A DNA stretch of 64,000 bases from Kribbella amoyensis (GTDB lineage: Bacteria > Actinomycetota > Actinomycetes > Propionibacteriales > Kribbellaceae), in contig NZ_VIVK01000001.1 in assembly GCF_007828865.1 (NCBI RefSeq), positions 3,906,001 through 3,970,000 of the forward strand, given 5' to 3'. Under the pieces are notes generated by a model, which searched no databases, was not told the origin of the DNA, and saw only the letters and a list, made by a program, of their open reading frames with translations. The translations under genes were made by a program, and so were the position numbers. Shown here piece by piece: positions 9,408 through 17,271 of the stretch. Position 1 is the first letter of the stretch; every line of letters starts with the position of its first letter.

Positions 9408-9586
9408 CCCCCCGCACAGAGCCAAGCGAACCGATGGCGCCCGCCCTACCGGAGCCGAGCGAAGCGAAGGCGGCCCACCCACCAACGGCCACCACAGCGA
9501 CGTTCACGTACCCATCCCGGGCACCATCCGCCGGAGGGGGGTGCGGGTGGCGAAGCCCCCGCCCGCGCCAAGCGAAGCGCAGGCGC
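9408..9586. other. Intergenic, no gene seen
   Basis: Between the lacI stop and the tRNA terminator I see no gene, tRNA or convincing promoter. The stretch contains two similar GAAGCG-rich words (AGCGAAGCGAAGGCG and AGCGAAGCGCAGGCG), which may be chance in this composition. Confidence 0.5.
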
Positions 9587-9637
9587 AAAAAGACCGAAGG
9601 CGACCCGTCCGCGCTCTCCGCGGACATAGGTCGCCTT
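9587..9637 (-). terminator. Rho-independent terminator after tRNA-His
   Basis: Outer arms AAGGCGACC (9597-9605) and GGTCGCCTT (9629-9637) enclose an inner GTCCGCG/CGCGGAC hairpin. Reading the minus strand, the stem is followed within a few bases by TTTTT (9591-9587). It lies just downstream of tRNA-His on the same strand. Confidence 0.7.
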
Positions 9638-9645
9638 CGCCTGAG

Positions 9646-9719
9646 GGTGAGTGACGGGACTCGAACCCGCGGCCACCTGGACCACAACCAGGTGCTCTAC
9701 CAGCTGAGCTACACCCACC
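9646..9719 (-). tRNA. tRNA-His (anticodon GTG)
   Basis: On the minus strand the cloverleaf starts with the extra G-1 typical of tRNA-His (complement of 9719). It continues with acceptor GTGGGTG, D-loop TAGCTCAGCTGGTAGAGCA, anticodon stem CCTGG with loop TTGTGGT, and T-loop GGTTCGAGTCC, and closes with CACTCAC plus discriminator C. One G-T pair is in the acceptor stem. CCA is not encoded. The 74 bases span G-1 to position 73. Confidence 0.95.
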
Positions 9720-9764
9720 ATTGCCGCCCTGATTGCGACGGCTGGGTAATCATAGCGGCGATGG

Positions 9765-10373
9765 TCAGTTACCTGAAATCGGCCCCATCACCAGGCTCGC
9801 GGCGGCCCGCGCGGTGTCGGAATCGGGTCCGGGCTGGGGCACGAAGACGGTCTCCCGGTAGTACCGCAACTCGGCGATGCTCTCGGTGATGTCGGCCAGC
9901 GCGCGGTGGTTGCCGTTCTTCGCCGGGGTGGCGTAGTAGACGCGTGGGTACCAGCGGCGGACGAGTTCCTTGATGGAGCTGACGTCGACGTTGCGGTAGT
10001 GCAGGTGGGCCTCGACCTTGGGCATGTCCCGGACCAGGAAGGTGCGGTCGGTGCCGACCGAGTTCCCGGCGAGCGCGGCCTTGCGGGGTTCCTTCACGTA
10101 GCCGGAGATGAAGTCGAGGACCTGGTCCTCGGCGTCGGCGAGCGGGATCCCGGTAGCGAGTTCCTCGAGCAGGCCGGAGGCGGTGTGCATGTCGCGGACG
10201 AAGTCGCCCATCTGTTCGAGGGCGGCGGGCGGCGGCGCGATCACCAGGTCGATCCCGTCGCCGAGCACGTTGAGTTCGTAGTCGGTCACCAGGACCGCGA
10301 CCTCGATCAAGGCGTCCGCCGCCAGGTCGAGCCCGGTCATCTCACAGTCGATCCACACCAGCCGGTCGTTCAT
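9765..10373 (-). CDS. orn: Oligoribonuclease
   Basis: A 202-residue DEDDh 3'-5' exonuclease that degrades two- to five-nucleotide RNAs in the cytoplasm, including pGpG. Motif [11 protein letters not shown] places the metal ligands D9 and E11. Exo II is [11 protein letters not shown] and exo III carries NHRALADI with the catalytic His and Asp. Length and order match Orn throughout. I prefer ATG 10373, which has AAGGTGG at good spacing, over the GTG two codons upstream, which abuts the Shine-Dalgarno sequence. Single gene between tRNA-His and a methyltransferase gene on the same strand. Confidence 0.96.
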   Translation of the reverse strand: MNDRLVWIDCEMTGLDLAADALIEVAVLVTDYELNVLGDGIDLVIAPPPAALEQMGDFVRDMHTASGLLEELATGIPLADAEDQVLDFISGYVKEPRKAALAGNSVGTDRTFLVRDMPKVEAHLHYRNVDVSSIKELVRRWYPRVYYATPAKNGNHRALADITESIAELRYYRETVFVPQPGPDSDTARAAASLVMGPISGN

Positions 10374-10513
10374 GGGCACCCACCTTACGGCGCCGGGGCC
10401 TCACCGCCGCACGCGACAGTCCTCAACCTCCGAGTGGCGCCCACCACCTTGTCCGGTGAACGCCACCCGACCGACCGCCGAACCGGGCCGGGCCGGGCCG
10501 GGCCGGAGCGAGG

Positions 10514-11482
10514 TCAGGCCGGAGCGTGACCGAGGTGGATGCTGCGGGCCGAGATGACGGCGAGGTCCGTGCGGTGGCCGAGGTAGTGCTCGTCCGCCGG
10601 GTCGAGCAGGCGGCGCCAGGTGGCGAGGTCCTCGGCGGACAACCAGTCCTCGGTCACCGGGGTGTGCCCATGCCCGTGCCCGGCCGCCTGCCCAGCGCCG
10701 TGCCCATGACCGTGCCCGTGCAGGTCGGCGTTGGGGACGGCCGGGTCCAGCCGGTCGATGCGGTGCTGGAACTCGGTGACCAGGGTGGCGACGTCCGCGG
10801 CCGGCAGCGGTACCGGCTTCTCGGTCAGGATCGTGCGGGTGGTGACCTCGGTGAGGCCGGCCCGGCGGAGCGCCTCGGTCCAGGCGTAGGGCATCGGGAC
10901 GGAGCCGGGCAGCGAGTCGCGCATCAGGGCATACCAGCGGTCCTGGGCCGCGTCGAGCCGCAGTTCGAGCCCGGGTTCGCCGAGGCCGAGGTCCCAGGGC
11001 AGGCACCGGGCCGGGAGACCGCCTTCGGCCAGGGCGAGCCGGCCACCGGGTGCGAGCAACGAGGCCAAGGCGGTGACCGCGGCCTGCTGGTCGGCCGCGT
11101 GGTGCACCGAGGCGGAGGCCCAGATCAAGTCGGCCGGGGCACCGATTGCCTTGCGCAACGGTTCCGCGCCGTCGTCCATCGACGCGAGCTCGCAGCGGAC
11201 CAGGCCGCCGGTGTGCTCGCGGGCCTGGGCGAGGACGTCGGCGTCCGCGTCGACGGCGACCACTTCGGCCGGCGTCTCCTGCCCGGCGGACAGGCCGAGC
11301 GCGGTGGCCAGGGCCTTGGCCATGCCACCTCCGCCGCACCCGACGTCGACGGCGAGGCGGTCGGTCGGGCGGATCAGGCCGCCGGCGACCTGGAGGTTCC
11401 AGTCGGCTTCGGTCGTCGCGGAGTGGCGGAGTTTGTCGGCCTGACCGGCCCAGTCGATCTCGATCATGCCGCCAGTGTCCAT
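10514..11482 (-). CDS. Class I SAM-dependent methyltransferase with a histidine-rich insert
   Basis: A 322-residue Rossmann methyltransferase. Motif I is AVDVGCGGGGMAKAL near residues 44-58, the acidic end of beta2 is VVAVDADAD, and the post-motif region includes LIWASASVHH. Near residues 252-273, between the core and the C-terminal helix, there is a run of alternating His-Gly (HGHGHGHG, then GHGHGH), unusual for this family and suggestive of metal binding. The start may also be the ATG at 11467. A short CCGGG tandem repeat (10483-10506) sits just downstream. Substrate unknown; the neighbours give no pathway. Confidence 0.8.
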   Translation of the reverse strand: MDTGGMIEIDWAGQADKLRHSATTEADWNLQVAGGLIRPTDRLAVDVGCGGGGMAKALATALGLSAGQETPAEVVAVDADADVLAQAREHTGGLVRCELASMDDGAEPLRKAIGAPADLIWASASVHHAADQQAAVTALASLLAPGGRLALAEGGLPARCLPWDLGLGEPGLELRLDAAQDRWYALMRDSLPGSVPMPYAWTEALRRAGLTEVTTRTILTEKPVPLPAADVATLVTEFQHRIDRLDPAVPNADLHGHGHGHGAGQAAGHGHGHTPVTEDWLSAEDLATWRRLLDPADEHYLGHRTDLAVISARSIHLGHAPA

Positions 11483-11589
11483 CGATCCGGCCGGACCACC
11501 GAGCTTTCTTGCCGCTTCGGCAACGTGACCGCTCCGGCGACGGAACCGCTCCGGCGACGGGACCGGGCGCGGTGGCTTACGGTGGCCCG

Positions 11590-12096
11590 ATGATCGCGAC
11601 CCGGTTCGAGACCGAGCGGCTCCTGCTGCTGCCGTTGCGGGTCGAGTACGCCGCGGAGATGGTCGCCGTCCTCGGCGACCCCGGGCTCTACACCTTCACC
11701 GGGGGCGAGCCGCCGACGCTCGAGGCCCTCACCGCCCGGTACGAGCGGCAGGTGGCCGGCCCGGGCCGGCCGGGGGAGAGCTGGCTCAACTGGGTGATCA
11801 GGTCCCGCGCGGACGGCACGCTCGCCGGGTACGTCCAGGCGACCGTGACCGGGGACGGCGCCGAGATCGCGTGGGTCCTCGGCACCCGCACGCAGGGCCG
11901 TGGGTACGCCCGCGAGGCCGCCGTCGGCCTGGTCGGCTGGCTCCGGGAGCACCAGGTCGAACGGGTCGTCGCGCATGTCCACCCGGAGCACGCGAAGTCG
12001 GCCGCCGTCGCCGCGGCCGCTGGGTTGTCGCGGACGACTCAGGTGGACGACGGCGAGGAGCTCTGGGTGCTGGAAGCAGAACAGGCCCGGTCCTGA
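11590..12096 (+). CDS. GNAT-family N-acetyltransferase (RimJ/RimL type)
   Basis: A 168-residue protein beginning TRFETERLLLLPL, the usual opening of RimJ/RimL-type acetyltransferases. The acetyl-CoA pyrophosphate loop appears as TRTQGRGYAREAAVGL (about residues 100-115), followed by VERVVAHVHPEHAKSAAVAAAAGL. Cytoplasmic transfer of an acetyl group to an amine; substrate not predictable. ATG 11590 lies about 100 bases from the divergent methyltransferase start, with a weak ribosome binding site. Its TGA stop lies in the loop of a strong terminator hairpin. Confidence 0.85.
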   Translation: MIATRFETERLLLLPLRVEYAAEMVAVLGDPGLYTFTGGEPPTLEALTARYERQVAGPGRPGESWLNWVIRSRADGTLAGYVQATVTGDGAEIAWVLGTRTQGRGYAREAAVGLVGWLREHQVERVVAHVHPEHAKSAAVAAAAGLSRTTQVDDGEELWVLEAEQARS

Positions 12097-12109
12097 CGGA
12101 CCGGGCCTG
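12082..12109. terminator. Bidirectional hairpin overlapping the acetyltransferase stop
   Basis: CAGGCCCGGTCC (12082-12093) and GGACCGGGCCTG (12098-12109) are perfect complements. The 4-base loop TGAC contains the acetyltransferase stop codon TGA (12094-12096). It separates the convergent acetyltransferase and cold-shock genes. No T-run follows. Confidence 0.7.
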
Positions 12110-12127
12110 CTGTGCTGAAGGTGTGGT

Positions 12128-12331
12128 TCAGAGCGGGCGAACGTTGTCCGCCTGCGGGCCCTTCGGGCCCTGGGTCAGGTCGAACTCGACCTTCTGGTTC
12201 TCGTCCAGGGAGCGGTAGCCGCTCGTCGCGATCGCCGAGTAGTGCACGAACACGTCGGCGCCGCCGTCGTCCTGGGAGATGAAGCCGAAGCCCTTTTCGC
12301 TGTTGAACCACTTCACGGTTCCGCTGGCCAT
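12128..12331 (-). CDS. Cold-shock protein (CspA family)
   Basis: A 67-residue single OB-fold RNA chaperone. RNP1 KGFGFI and RNP2 VFVHYSAI are intact, and the protein opens with [18 protein letters not shown], as actinobacterial cold-shock proteins do. AAGGAG lies 7 bases before the ATG. The leader appears to be about 165 nt and contains a terminator-like hairpin (see 12434-12466), consistent with post-transcriptional control common in this family. It melts RNA structure during cold or growth transitions. Confidence 0.96.
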   Translation of the reverse strand: MASGTVKWFNSEKGFGFISQDDGGADVFVHYSAIATSGYRSLDENQKVEFDLTQGPKGPQADNVRPL

Positions 12332-12433
12332 GATCTGCTCCTTTGGTGTGGGGGCAATTGACAGGTACCGACGGGCGCCGGTCCCCGGGTTGCCGTACGA
12401 GCCCTCGCACCCGGACCAAGGCCCGGAGATGAG

Positions 12434-12466
12434 AAAAACGCCCGGCGGAGCACTCCGCGGGCGTTT
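12434..12466 (-). terminator. Terminator or attenuator hairpin in the cold-shock leader
   Basis: AAACGCCCGGCGGAG (12436-12450) pairs with CTCCGCGGGCGTTT (12453-12466) with one bulged base. On the minus strand the stem runs into TTTTT (12438-12434). Because a plausible promoter lies upstream at 12503-12530, the hairpin falls inside the csp leader rather than only ending the hydrolase transcript. Confidence 0.6.
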
Positions 12467-12502
12467 CGAAACGAACGTGGAACTGCAACTGCAACCGGGA
12501 AA

Positions 12503-12530
12503 ACCCTAGCACCATTCGGTCCGTTGTCGA
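12503..12530 (-). promoter_or_regulatory. Predicted cold-shock gene promoter
   Basis: On the minus strand TCGACA (12530-12525), a 16-base spacer and TAGGGT (12508-12503) resemble an actinobacterial sigma-A promoter. The predicted start near 12496 gives a leader of about 165 nt before the csp ATG. Confidence 0.45.
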
Positions 12531-12562
12531 GACCCTCAGGGCCCGGATGTCGAGACCGTCAC

Positions 12563-12597
12563 GGTCCGGAGAACCGTCGTTCCCGGTTCTCCGGACC
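12563..12597. terminator. Strong hairpin after the alpha/beta hydrolase
   Basis: GGTCCGGAGAACCG (12563-12576) and CGGTTCTCCGGACC (12584-12597) form a perfect 14-bp stem with a 7-base loop, 22 bases beyond the hydrolase stop. There is no T-run, as is common for actinobacterial terminators. Confidence 0.65.
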
Positions 12598-12618
12598 GGA
12601 CCCACCGCGGCGCCGGGA

Positions 12619-13416
12619 TCAGCGCGCGTGCTCGACGGCCCAGCCGAGCGCGTCGTCGGCGAGCTGCTCCCAGCCCGCTTCGGCCGGCATCAGGTGCGAG
12701 CGGCCCGGGTAGAACCGCAACTCGGTGACCGTCTTGGCCGACCGGTAATGCTTCAGGTTCGACTTCTGGATCGCCGGCGGCATCAGGTGGTCCTCACCGC
12801 CGGACATGAACAGCAACGGCGCCCGGTCGTCGTTGCCGTAGTCGACCCAGGTCGCCTGCCGGCCGGGCCGGAAGTTCGCCAGCACGCTGTCCCAGAGGAT
12901 CCCGCCCGAGGCCGGGACGTGGTACCGCTCGTACAGCCGCCGTGACTCGGCCTCGCCGAAGGTGTTGGTGAACGCGTAGCGCCACTGGTCGTAGGTGTAG
13001 CCGATCGCTTTCTTCCGGTTCGCCGGGTTGTTCAGTACCGGGAACGTGGCCCGCAGCTGCTGCGGCGGGATCACCCGGACCCCCTCGGTCGGCGCCGAGT
13101 TCATCGCCACCCCGGCCGCGCCGTACCCGTGGTCGAGCAGGATCTGCACGAACGCGCCGCCGGCCGGGTGCCCGATCAGGATCGGCGGGCTGTCCAGGTC
13201 CCCGATCACCTTCTCGTGGTGCGCGATGATCTCCGGCACCGTGACCCGGGCGATCGGCTCCGGGTCCGCGGTCAGCGCCTCGACCTCGACCTCGAATCCC
13301 GGGTAGGCCGGCGCGATCACCCGGTAGCCCTGTCGCTCGTAGTGCTCGATCCAGTGCTCCCAGCTGCGCGGCGTCACCCAGAAGCCGTGGACCAGGACGA
13401 TCGTGTCGGGTTTCAT
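12619..13416 (-). CDS. Alpha/beta hydrolase-fold protein lacking the nucleophile serine
   Basis: A 265-residue alpha/beta hydrolase fold: VLVHGFW oxyanion region at residues 7-13, an elbow at 81-87, GGEDHLMP with the acid near 212, and GRSHLMPAE with the likely catalytic His near 245. The nucleophile elbow, normally GHSxGG, reads GHPAGG. The codon at 13165-13167 is CCG, so P84 replaces serine. Unless this is a sequencing error or recent mutation, the protein cannot use ordinary serine hydrolase chemistry. The rest is intact and full length. It is divergent from a GlxA-type AraC regulator, its probable controller. Confidence 0.8.
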   Translation of the reverse strand: MKPDTIVLVHGFWVTPRSWEHWIEHYERQGYRVIAPAYPGFEVEVEALTADPEPIARVTVPEIIAHHEKVIGDLDSPPILIGHPAGGAFVQILLDHGYGAAGVAMNSAPTEGVRVIPPQQLRATFPVLNNPANRKKAIGYTYDQWRYAFTNTFGEAESRRLYERYHVPASGGILWDSVLANFRPGRQATWVDYGNDDRAPLLFMSGGEDHLMPPAIQKSNLKHYRSAKTVTELRFYPGRSHLMPAEAGWEQLADDALGWAVEHAR

Positions 13417-13537
13417 CTGTCTGCCTCCGGTGCCGAAGTGGTGCGGTCGATGCCTTCAGTGTTCGGCCAGAGCACCCCCGCGCACGCCTCGATCCGGGCC
13501 ATACTTGCCCCAGATCAGGACACCCCGGGGAGGGGCG

Positions 13538-14494
13538 ATGGCGGACAGGCATCGGGTGGGGATCGCGGTTCTCGGCGGCACGACCGCGCTGGATCTTGCG
13601 GTCGCGGTGCAGGCGTTCGGACGGCGGCCGGCCGTGTTCCACCGGATCCGGCCGGAGCCCGAGTCGCCGTACGAGATCACGCTGTGCGGGCGGGCCGGGG
13701 TACCGACTTTCGGCGAGCTGCGGCCGATGTCCGAGCTGGCCGCCGCCGACACCGTGGTCGTCCCCGGCGTCGACGATCCGCTCGCCGCCCGCGATCCCGA
13801 GGTTCTGGAGGCCATCGCGGTCGCGGCCGAGCGCGGGGCCCGGCTGCTGTCCCTGTGCGCGGGCGCGTTCGTCCTCGGGTACGCCGGGGTGCTGCACGGG
13901 CACCGGGTCACCACGCACTGGGCGCTCGCGGACGACTTCCGGGCCGAGTTCCCGCGGGTCGAGCTGGCCGAGCACGAGCTGTACGTCGACGACGGCCAGG
14001 TGCTCGCCTCGGGCGGCATGCTGGCGGCCGCGGATCTCTGCCTGCACGTCCTGCGCACCGATCACGGCCAGGCGTACGCGAACGACATGTCCCGGCTGCT
14101 GGTCAGTCCACCGCATCGGACCGGCGGCCAGTCGCAGTACTCGAAGGTGATCGACAGACCACTCACCGGCAGCCTCGCCCCAGTCCTGGAGTGGATGCTC
14201 GCGCACCTGGACGAGCCGCTGACCCTGCGGTCGGTGGCGGCGCACGCGCACATGAGTACACGGACCCTGGCGCGCCGGTTCCGGGCCGAGACCGGGCAGA
14301 GCCTGCTGGACTGGGTGGTGATGCGCCGGGTCGAGCGGGCCCGCGAGCTGCTGGAGGAGTCGGACCTGACCGTCACCCAGATCGCGTACGCGGCCGGCTT
14401 CGGCTCCACGGAGTCGCTGCGCCGGCATTTCCTGCTGAGCAGCGGCACCAGTCCCGGCGCGTACCGGGCGACCTTTCGGCTCGCGGCAGGCTGA
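13538..14494 (+). CDS. GlxA-type AraC-family transcriptional regulator (DJ-1/PfpI domain)
   Basis: A 318-residue protein. The N-terminal DJ-1/PfpI-like domain (about 5-175) includes LSLCAGAFVLGYAGVL with the conserved Cys in the elbow. The C-terminal AraC domain has two helix-turn-helix motifs (LTLRSVAAHAHMSTRTLARRF near 228 and VTQIAYAAGFGSTESLRRHF near 277). ATG 13538 follows GGGGAGGGG; a longer frame upstream lacks family similarity. The 121-base divergent spacing suggests control of the adjacent alpha/beta hydrolase gene. Confidence 0.92.
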   Translation: MADRHRVGIAVLGGTTALDLAVAVQAFGRRPAVFHRIRPEPESPYEITLCGRAGVPTFGELRPMSELAAADTVVVPGVDDPLAARDPEVLEAIAVAAERGARLLSLCAGAFVLGYAGVLHGHRVTTHWALADDFRAEFPRVELAEHELYVDDGQVLASGGMLAAADLCLHVLRTDHGQAYANDMSRLLVSPPHRTGGQSQYSKVIDRPLTGSLAPVLEWMLAHLDEPLTLRSVAAHAHMSTRTLARRFRAETGQSLLDWVVMRRVERARELLEESDLTVTQIAYAAGFGSTESLRRHFLLSSGTSPGAYRATFRLAAG

Positions 14495-14503
14495 GTCAGG
14501 CGG

Positions 14504-15904
14504 TTACCAGGAGCCGCGGTGGTCCGGTACCAGCAGGGTGAACGGGACGATCAGCAGCAGCACCGCGGCGAACACCACGAAGCTGTGCGCCTGCGCGATC
14601 CCCGGGTTCGCGCTGTGCGAGAGCAGGGTCGTCGTCACCGACACCGCGATGATCCCGCCCGACTGCCGGAACATCCCGCGCAACCCGGCGATCGCCGAGA
14701 TCTGGTCCGGCGCGAGCTGCAGGCTGGCGTTGTTCGAGGCCGGGATCGACAGCCCCATCCCGATCCCGGTGATCCCGGCCGCGATCGCCAGCCAGGCGTA
14801 CGGCGTGAGCCCGTGCGGCGCGATCGCCATCACCGTCATCCCGGCCGCGACCAGCAGGAAGCCGCCGATCATCGGCGCCCGGTACCCGGTCCGGCGGAGC
14901 GCGAACACGGCCAGCCCCGCGACGCAGATCATCCCGACGGCTCTTGCCGTGAGCAACGTTCCGGCCTGGAGCGGCTGGATCCCGTACCGCGCCTCGGCGT
15001 ACAGCGGGAAGAGTGCGCCGAACCCGAGTACGGCCGCCCCATAGAGCAGGTTGATCGCGTTCATCACGCCGAACCCGCGGCCGCGCAGCAGCCGGACCGG
15101 GATGAACGGCGAGGCGGCCCGGTTGGCGTGCCGGACGAACAGGAACCCGAAGACCAGCGCGAGCACCTCGGCGGTGAGGAACACCGGATCGAGCGGCCCG
15201 GCGTCGCGGCTGCCGAGCGAGGTGATCCCGTACATCCCGGTGAGGATGGTGAGCGCCAGCAAGGCCGCGCCGACCAGGTCGATCCGGGCCGCCTTGGCGG
15301 GCGTACTGCGCGGGATGAAGCGGGCGGCGAGCAGGATCAGCAGCAGCCCGGCCGGCACGTTGACGAGGAAGATCTCCCGCCAGGACCAGTAGGTGACGAT
15401 GACGCCGCCGATGATCGGGCCGAGGACGCCGCCGATCGGGAAGATGCTGGTGAACATCCCGACCGCGCGGTCCCGGTCCCGGCCGAACTGCTCGGCCACG
15501 ATGCCGGTCGCGGTCGGCATGAACGCGCCGCCGCCGATCGCCTGGAGCGCGCGGAACACCACCAGCAGGTAGATGTTGTCGACCAGGCTGCAGGCCAGCG
15601 AGGCGAGCGTGAACAGCACCGCGGCGCCGAGGAAGATCCGCTTCCGGCCGAACTGGTCGCCGAGCCGGCCGGCCACGGGCATCACCAGGATCTGGCCGAG
15701 CGCGTAGATGGTGATGGTCCAGCCGCTCCAGTTCAGCGGCGCGTCCAGGTCGTGCTGGATGGCGGTCAGCGCGGTGGCGACTATGGTCTGGTCGATCGAG
15801 GCCATCAGCAGGGCGATGGACACGATGCCGAACACGATCCGCCGATGCGGGAGCGGTTCGTCCGCGTCCGGCGGGGCGGTCGAGGTCCTCGGCGTCGCGG
15901 TCAT
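14504..15904 (-). CDS. MFS drug-efflux transporter, DHA2 (EmrB/QacA) family
   Basis: A 466-residue inner-membrane proton antiporter with about 14 transmembrane segments. Signature motifs: LMASIDQTIVATALTAI (motif D1) in helix 1, GRLGDQFGRKRIFLGA (motif A) after helix 2, and FRALQAIGGGAF plus GGVLGPIIGG (motif C) around helix 5. TTG 15907 immediately precedes ATG 15904; I take the ATG. It is divergent from a MarR repressor over 47 bases, the classic drug-efflux/MarR pair. It probably exports a toxic compound that the MarR protein senses. Confidence 0.93.
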   Translation of the reverse strand: MTATPRTSTAPPDADEPLPHRRIVFGIVSIALLMASIDQTIVATALTAIQHDLDAPLNWSGWTITIYALGQILVMPVAGRLGDQFGRKRIFLGAAVLFTLASLACSLVDNIYLLVVFRALQAIGGGAFMPTATGIVAEQFGRDRDRAVGMFTSIFPIGGVLGPIIGGVIVTYWSWREIFLVNVPAGLLLILLAARFIPRSTPAKAARIDLVGAALLALTILTGMYGITSLGSRDAGPLDPVFLTAEVLALVFGFLFVRHANRAASPFIPVRLLRGRGFGVMNAINLLYGAAVLGFGALFPLYAEARYGIQPLQAGTLLTARAVGMICVAGLAVFALRRTGYRAPMIGGFLLVAAGMTVMAIAPHGLTPYAWLAIAAGITGIGMGLSIPASNNASLQLAPDQISAIAGLRGMFRQSGGIIAVSVTTTLLSHSANPGIAQAHSFVVFAAVLLLIVPFTLLVPDHRGSW

Positions 15905-15919
15905 CAACCGTCAGAGTAC

Positions 15920-15939
15920 ATTGCTTGCCAGCAGGCAAT
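15920..15939. promoter_or_regulatory. Candidate MarR operator between efflux pump and regulator
   Basis: ATTGCTTGCCAGCAGGCAAT agrees with its reverse complement at 16 of 20 positions. It lies centrally in the 47-base divergent gap, where a MarR dimer could shut off both genes. Confidence 0.55.
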
Positions 15940-15951
15940 AAAGGGGTAACC

Positions 15952-16389
15952 ATGTCCGACACCGAGACGCTGAACCAGCTCCGCGGGGTGATCTCGCGGC
16001 TCGCGCGGGAGCTCAACGCCACGGCGACGCACGAGGGGCTGACGCCGACCCAGGCGTCGGTGCTGGGCCTGATCGCGTTCCGCGGCCCGCTCGGACTGAC
16101 CGAACTGGCCCAGCTGGAGGGTCTGAACCCGACCATGCTGTCCCGGGTGATCGGCAAGCTCACCGAGTTGGAGCTGATCCAGCGCGACCCGAATCCGGAC
16201 GACCTCCGCGCGATCCGGGTCGCGGCGACCGACGCGGGCCGCCAACTGCACGAACGCATCAAGCTGCTCCGTACTGAGGCGATCGCCGAGTGCCTGGGCA
16301 AGATCCCGGAGCAGTCCGCGCAGACCATCATCGATGCCCTTCCGGCCCTGGACGAACTCGCCCAGGCCCTCCGCGCGACCCACAGCTGA
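15952..16389 (+). CDS. MarR-family transcriptional regulator
   Basis: A 145-residue winged-helix repressor. Recognition region LTPTQASVLGLIAFRGPLGLTELAQLEGLNPTMLSRVIGKLTELELI spans about residues 27-75, and the wing contains RDPNPDDLRAIRVAAT. AAGGGG lies 6 bases before ATG 15952. It should bind the palindrome between it and the divergent DHA2 pump and be released by a drug-like ligand. Confidence 0.92.
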   Translation: MSDTETLNQLRGVISRLARELNATATHEGLTPTQASVLGLIAFRGPLGLTELAQLEGLNPTMLSRVIGKLTELELIQRDPNPDDLRAIRVAATDAGRQLHERIKLLRTEAIAECLGKIPEQSAQTIIDALPALDELAQALRATHS

Positions 16390-16532
16390 CCCCGCGAGGT
16401 CCCTCGCTGTCCCCGAGGGTGCGTCGGTACGGGTGAGTACGGGCAGTGACCGGTAGGCCTTTTTGGTTACGCTCCGGCTTCAGCTGGAAAATCTATGGGC
16501 GGCCTCGGGGTACGTCCTAGGAGGAATCGAAA

Positions 16533-17243
16533 GTGACGAGGAACATCCTGCGTGGCCGTCGGACCCGTGCGGTCGTCATCGCCACCGTAGTGGCCGGTGG
16601 CCTGGTGGCGGGCGTGACCACGGCGGTCCACGCGGATCAGAAGAGTTCGAGCAACACCCCGGTGTCCGCGCCGGCGGCAGCGGCTCCCGCGGCCACGACG
16701 GCTGCGACCGAAGCAGTGACCGAGGCTGCCGCGACCGCGGCGAACTGCTACAGCACCTACCTGGCGTACGGCAGCCGGGGTACCTGTGTGAAGCAGTTGC
16801 AGAAGAAGATCGGTGCGCTCTCCGTCGACGGTGTGTACGGCGCGGGAACGCGGAACCGGGTCCGGGCGTTCCAGGCCGACGCCGGCCTCTCGGTCGACGG
16901 AAAGGTCGGCCCCCAGACCTGGCGGAAGCTGCGGACCCTGGGCATGGCGCTGGGCTGGAAGTCCGGCTTCACCGTGTACATGTGCAAGGAGCGCTCGGGG
17001 GACTTCCGCTACTCCGCGTGGAACAACACGGGCAAGAACTCCCTCTTCTACTTCTACACCGACCCGGGTACCTACTTCGACGGTGACGCCATGCGCCCCA
17101 ACCGGATCGCCAAGCAGGGCGGGTACTACGGCGGCACGTACAAGAGCGTCAAGCTCGACGTCTTCGTCGGCACCTACCGCCCGGCCCACACCACCAGGAG
17201 CGTGCGCGACTTCTCCCGCAGCAGCCTGCCTGCCTGCATCTGA
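16533..17243 (+). CDS. Secreted peptidoglycan-binding protein
   Basis: A 236-residue exoprotein. Signal peptide at 1-35 (RGRRTRAVVIATVVAGGLVAG, cleavage near VHA). An Ala/Thr-rich linker spans 36-70. A PG_binding_1 domain covers about 74-132 (SRGTCVKQLQKKI, VDGVYGAGTRNRVRAFQ, VDGKVGPQTWRKL). A Tyr/Phe-rich C-terminal domain of about 100 residues has three of the protein's cysteines and no family I recognise. GTG 16533 is chosen because AGGAGGA lies 7 bases upstream. It probably anchors to the cell wall; no catalytic motif is visible. A strong terminator follows. Confidence 0.85.
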   Translation: MTRNILRGRRTRAVVIATVVAGGLVAGVTTAVHADQKSSSNTPVSAPAAAAPAATTAATEAVTEAAATAANCYSTYLAYGSRGTCVKQLQKKIGALSVDGVYGAGTRNRVRAFQADAGLSVDGKVGPQTWRKLRTLGMALGWKSGFTVYMCKERSGDFRYSAWNNTGKNSLFYFYTDPGTYFDGDAMRPNRIAKQGGYYGGTYKSVKLDVFVGTYRPAHTTRSVRDFSRSSLPACI

Positions 17244-17271
17244 CAAACCGCGTAACCGTTCGTCGTACTGA

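Noticed and set aside
10483..10506. CCGGG tandem repeat after the methyltransferase gene
   Set aside because: Only about four and a half short units. Likely simple slippage in a GC-rich intergenic stretch; no further meaning supported.
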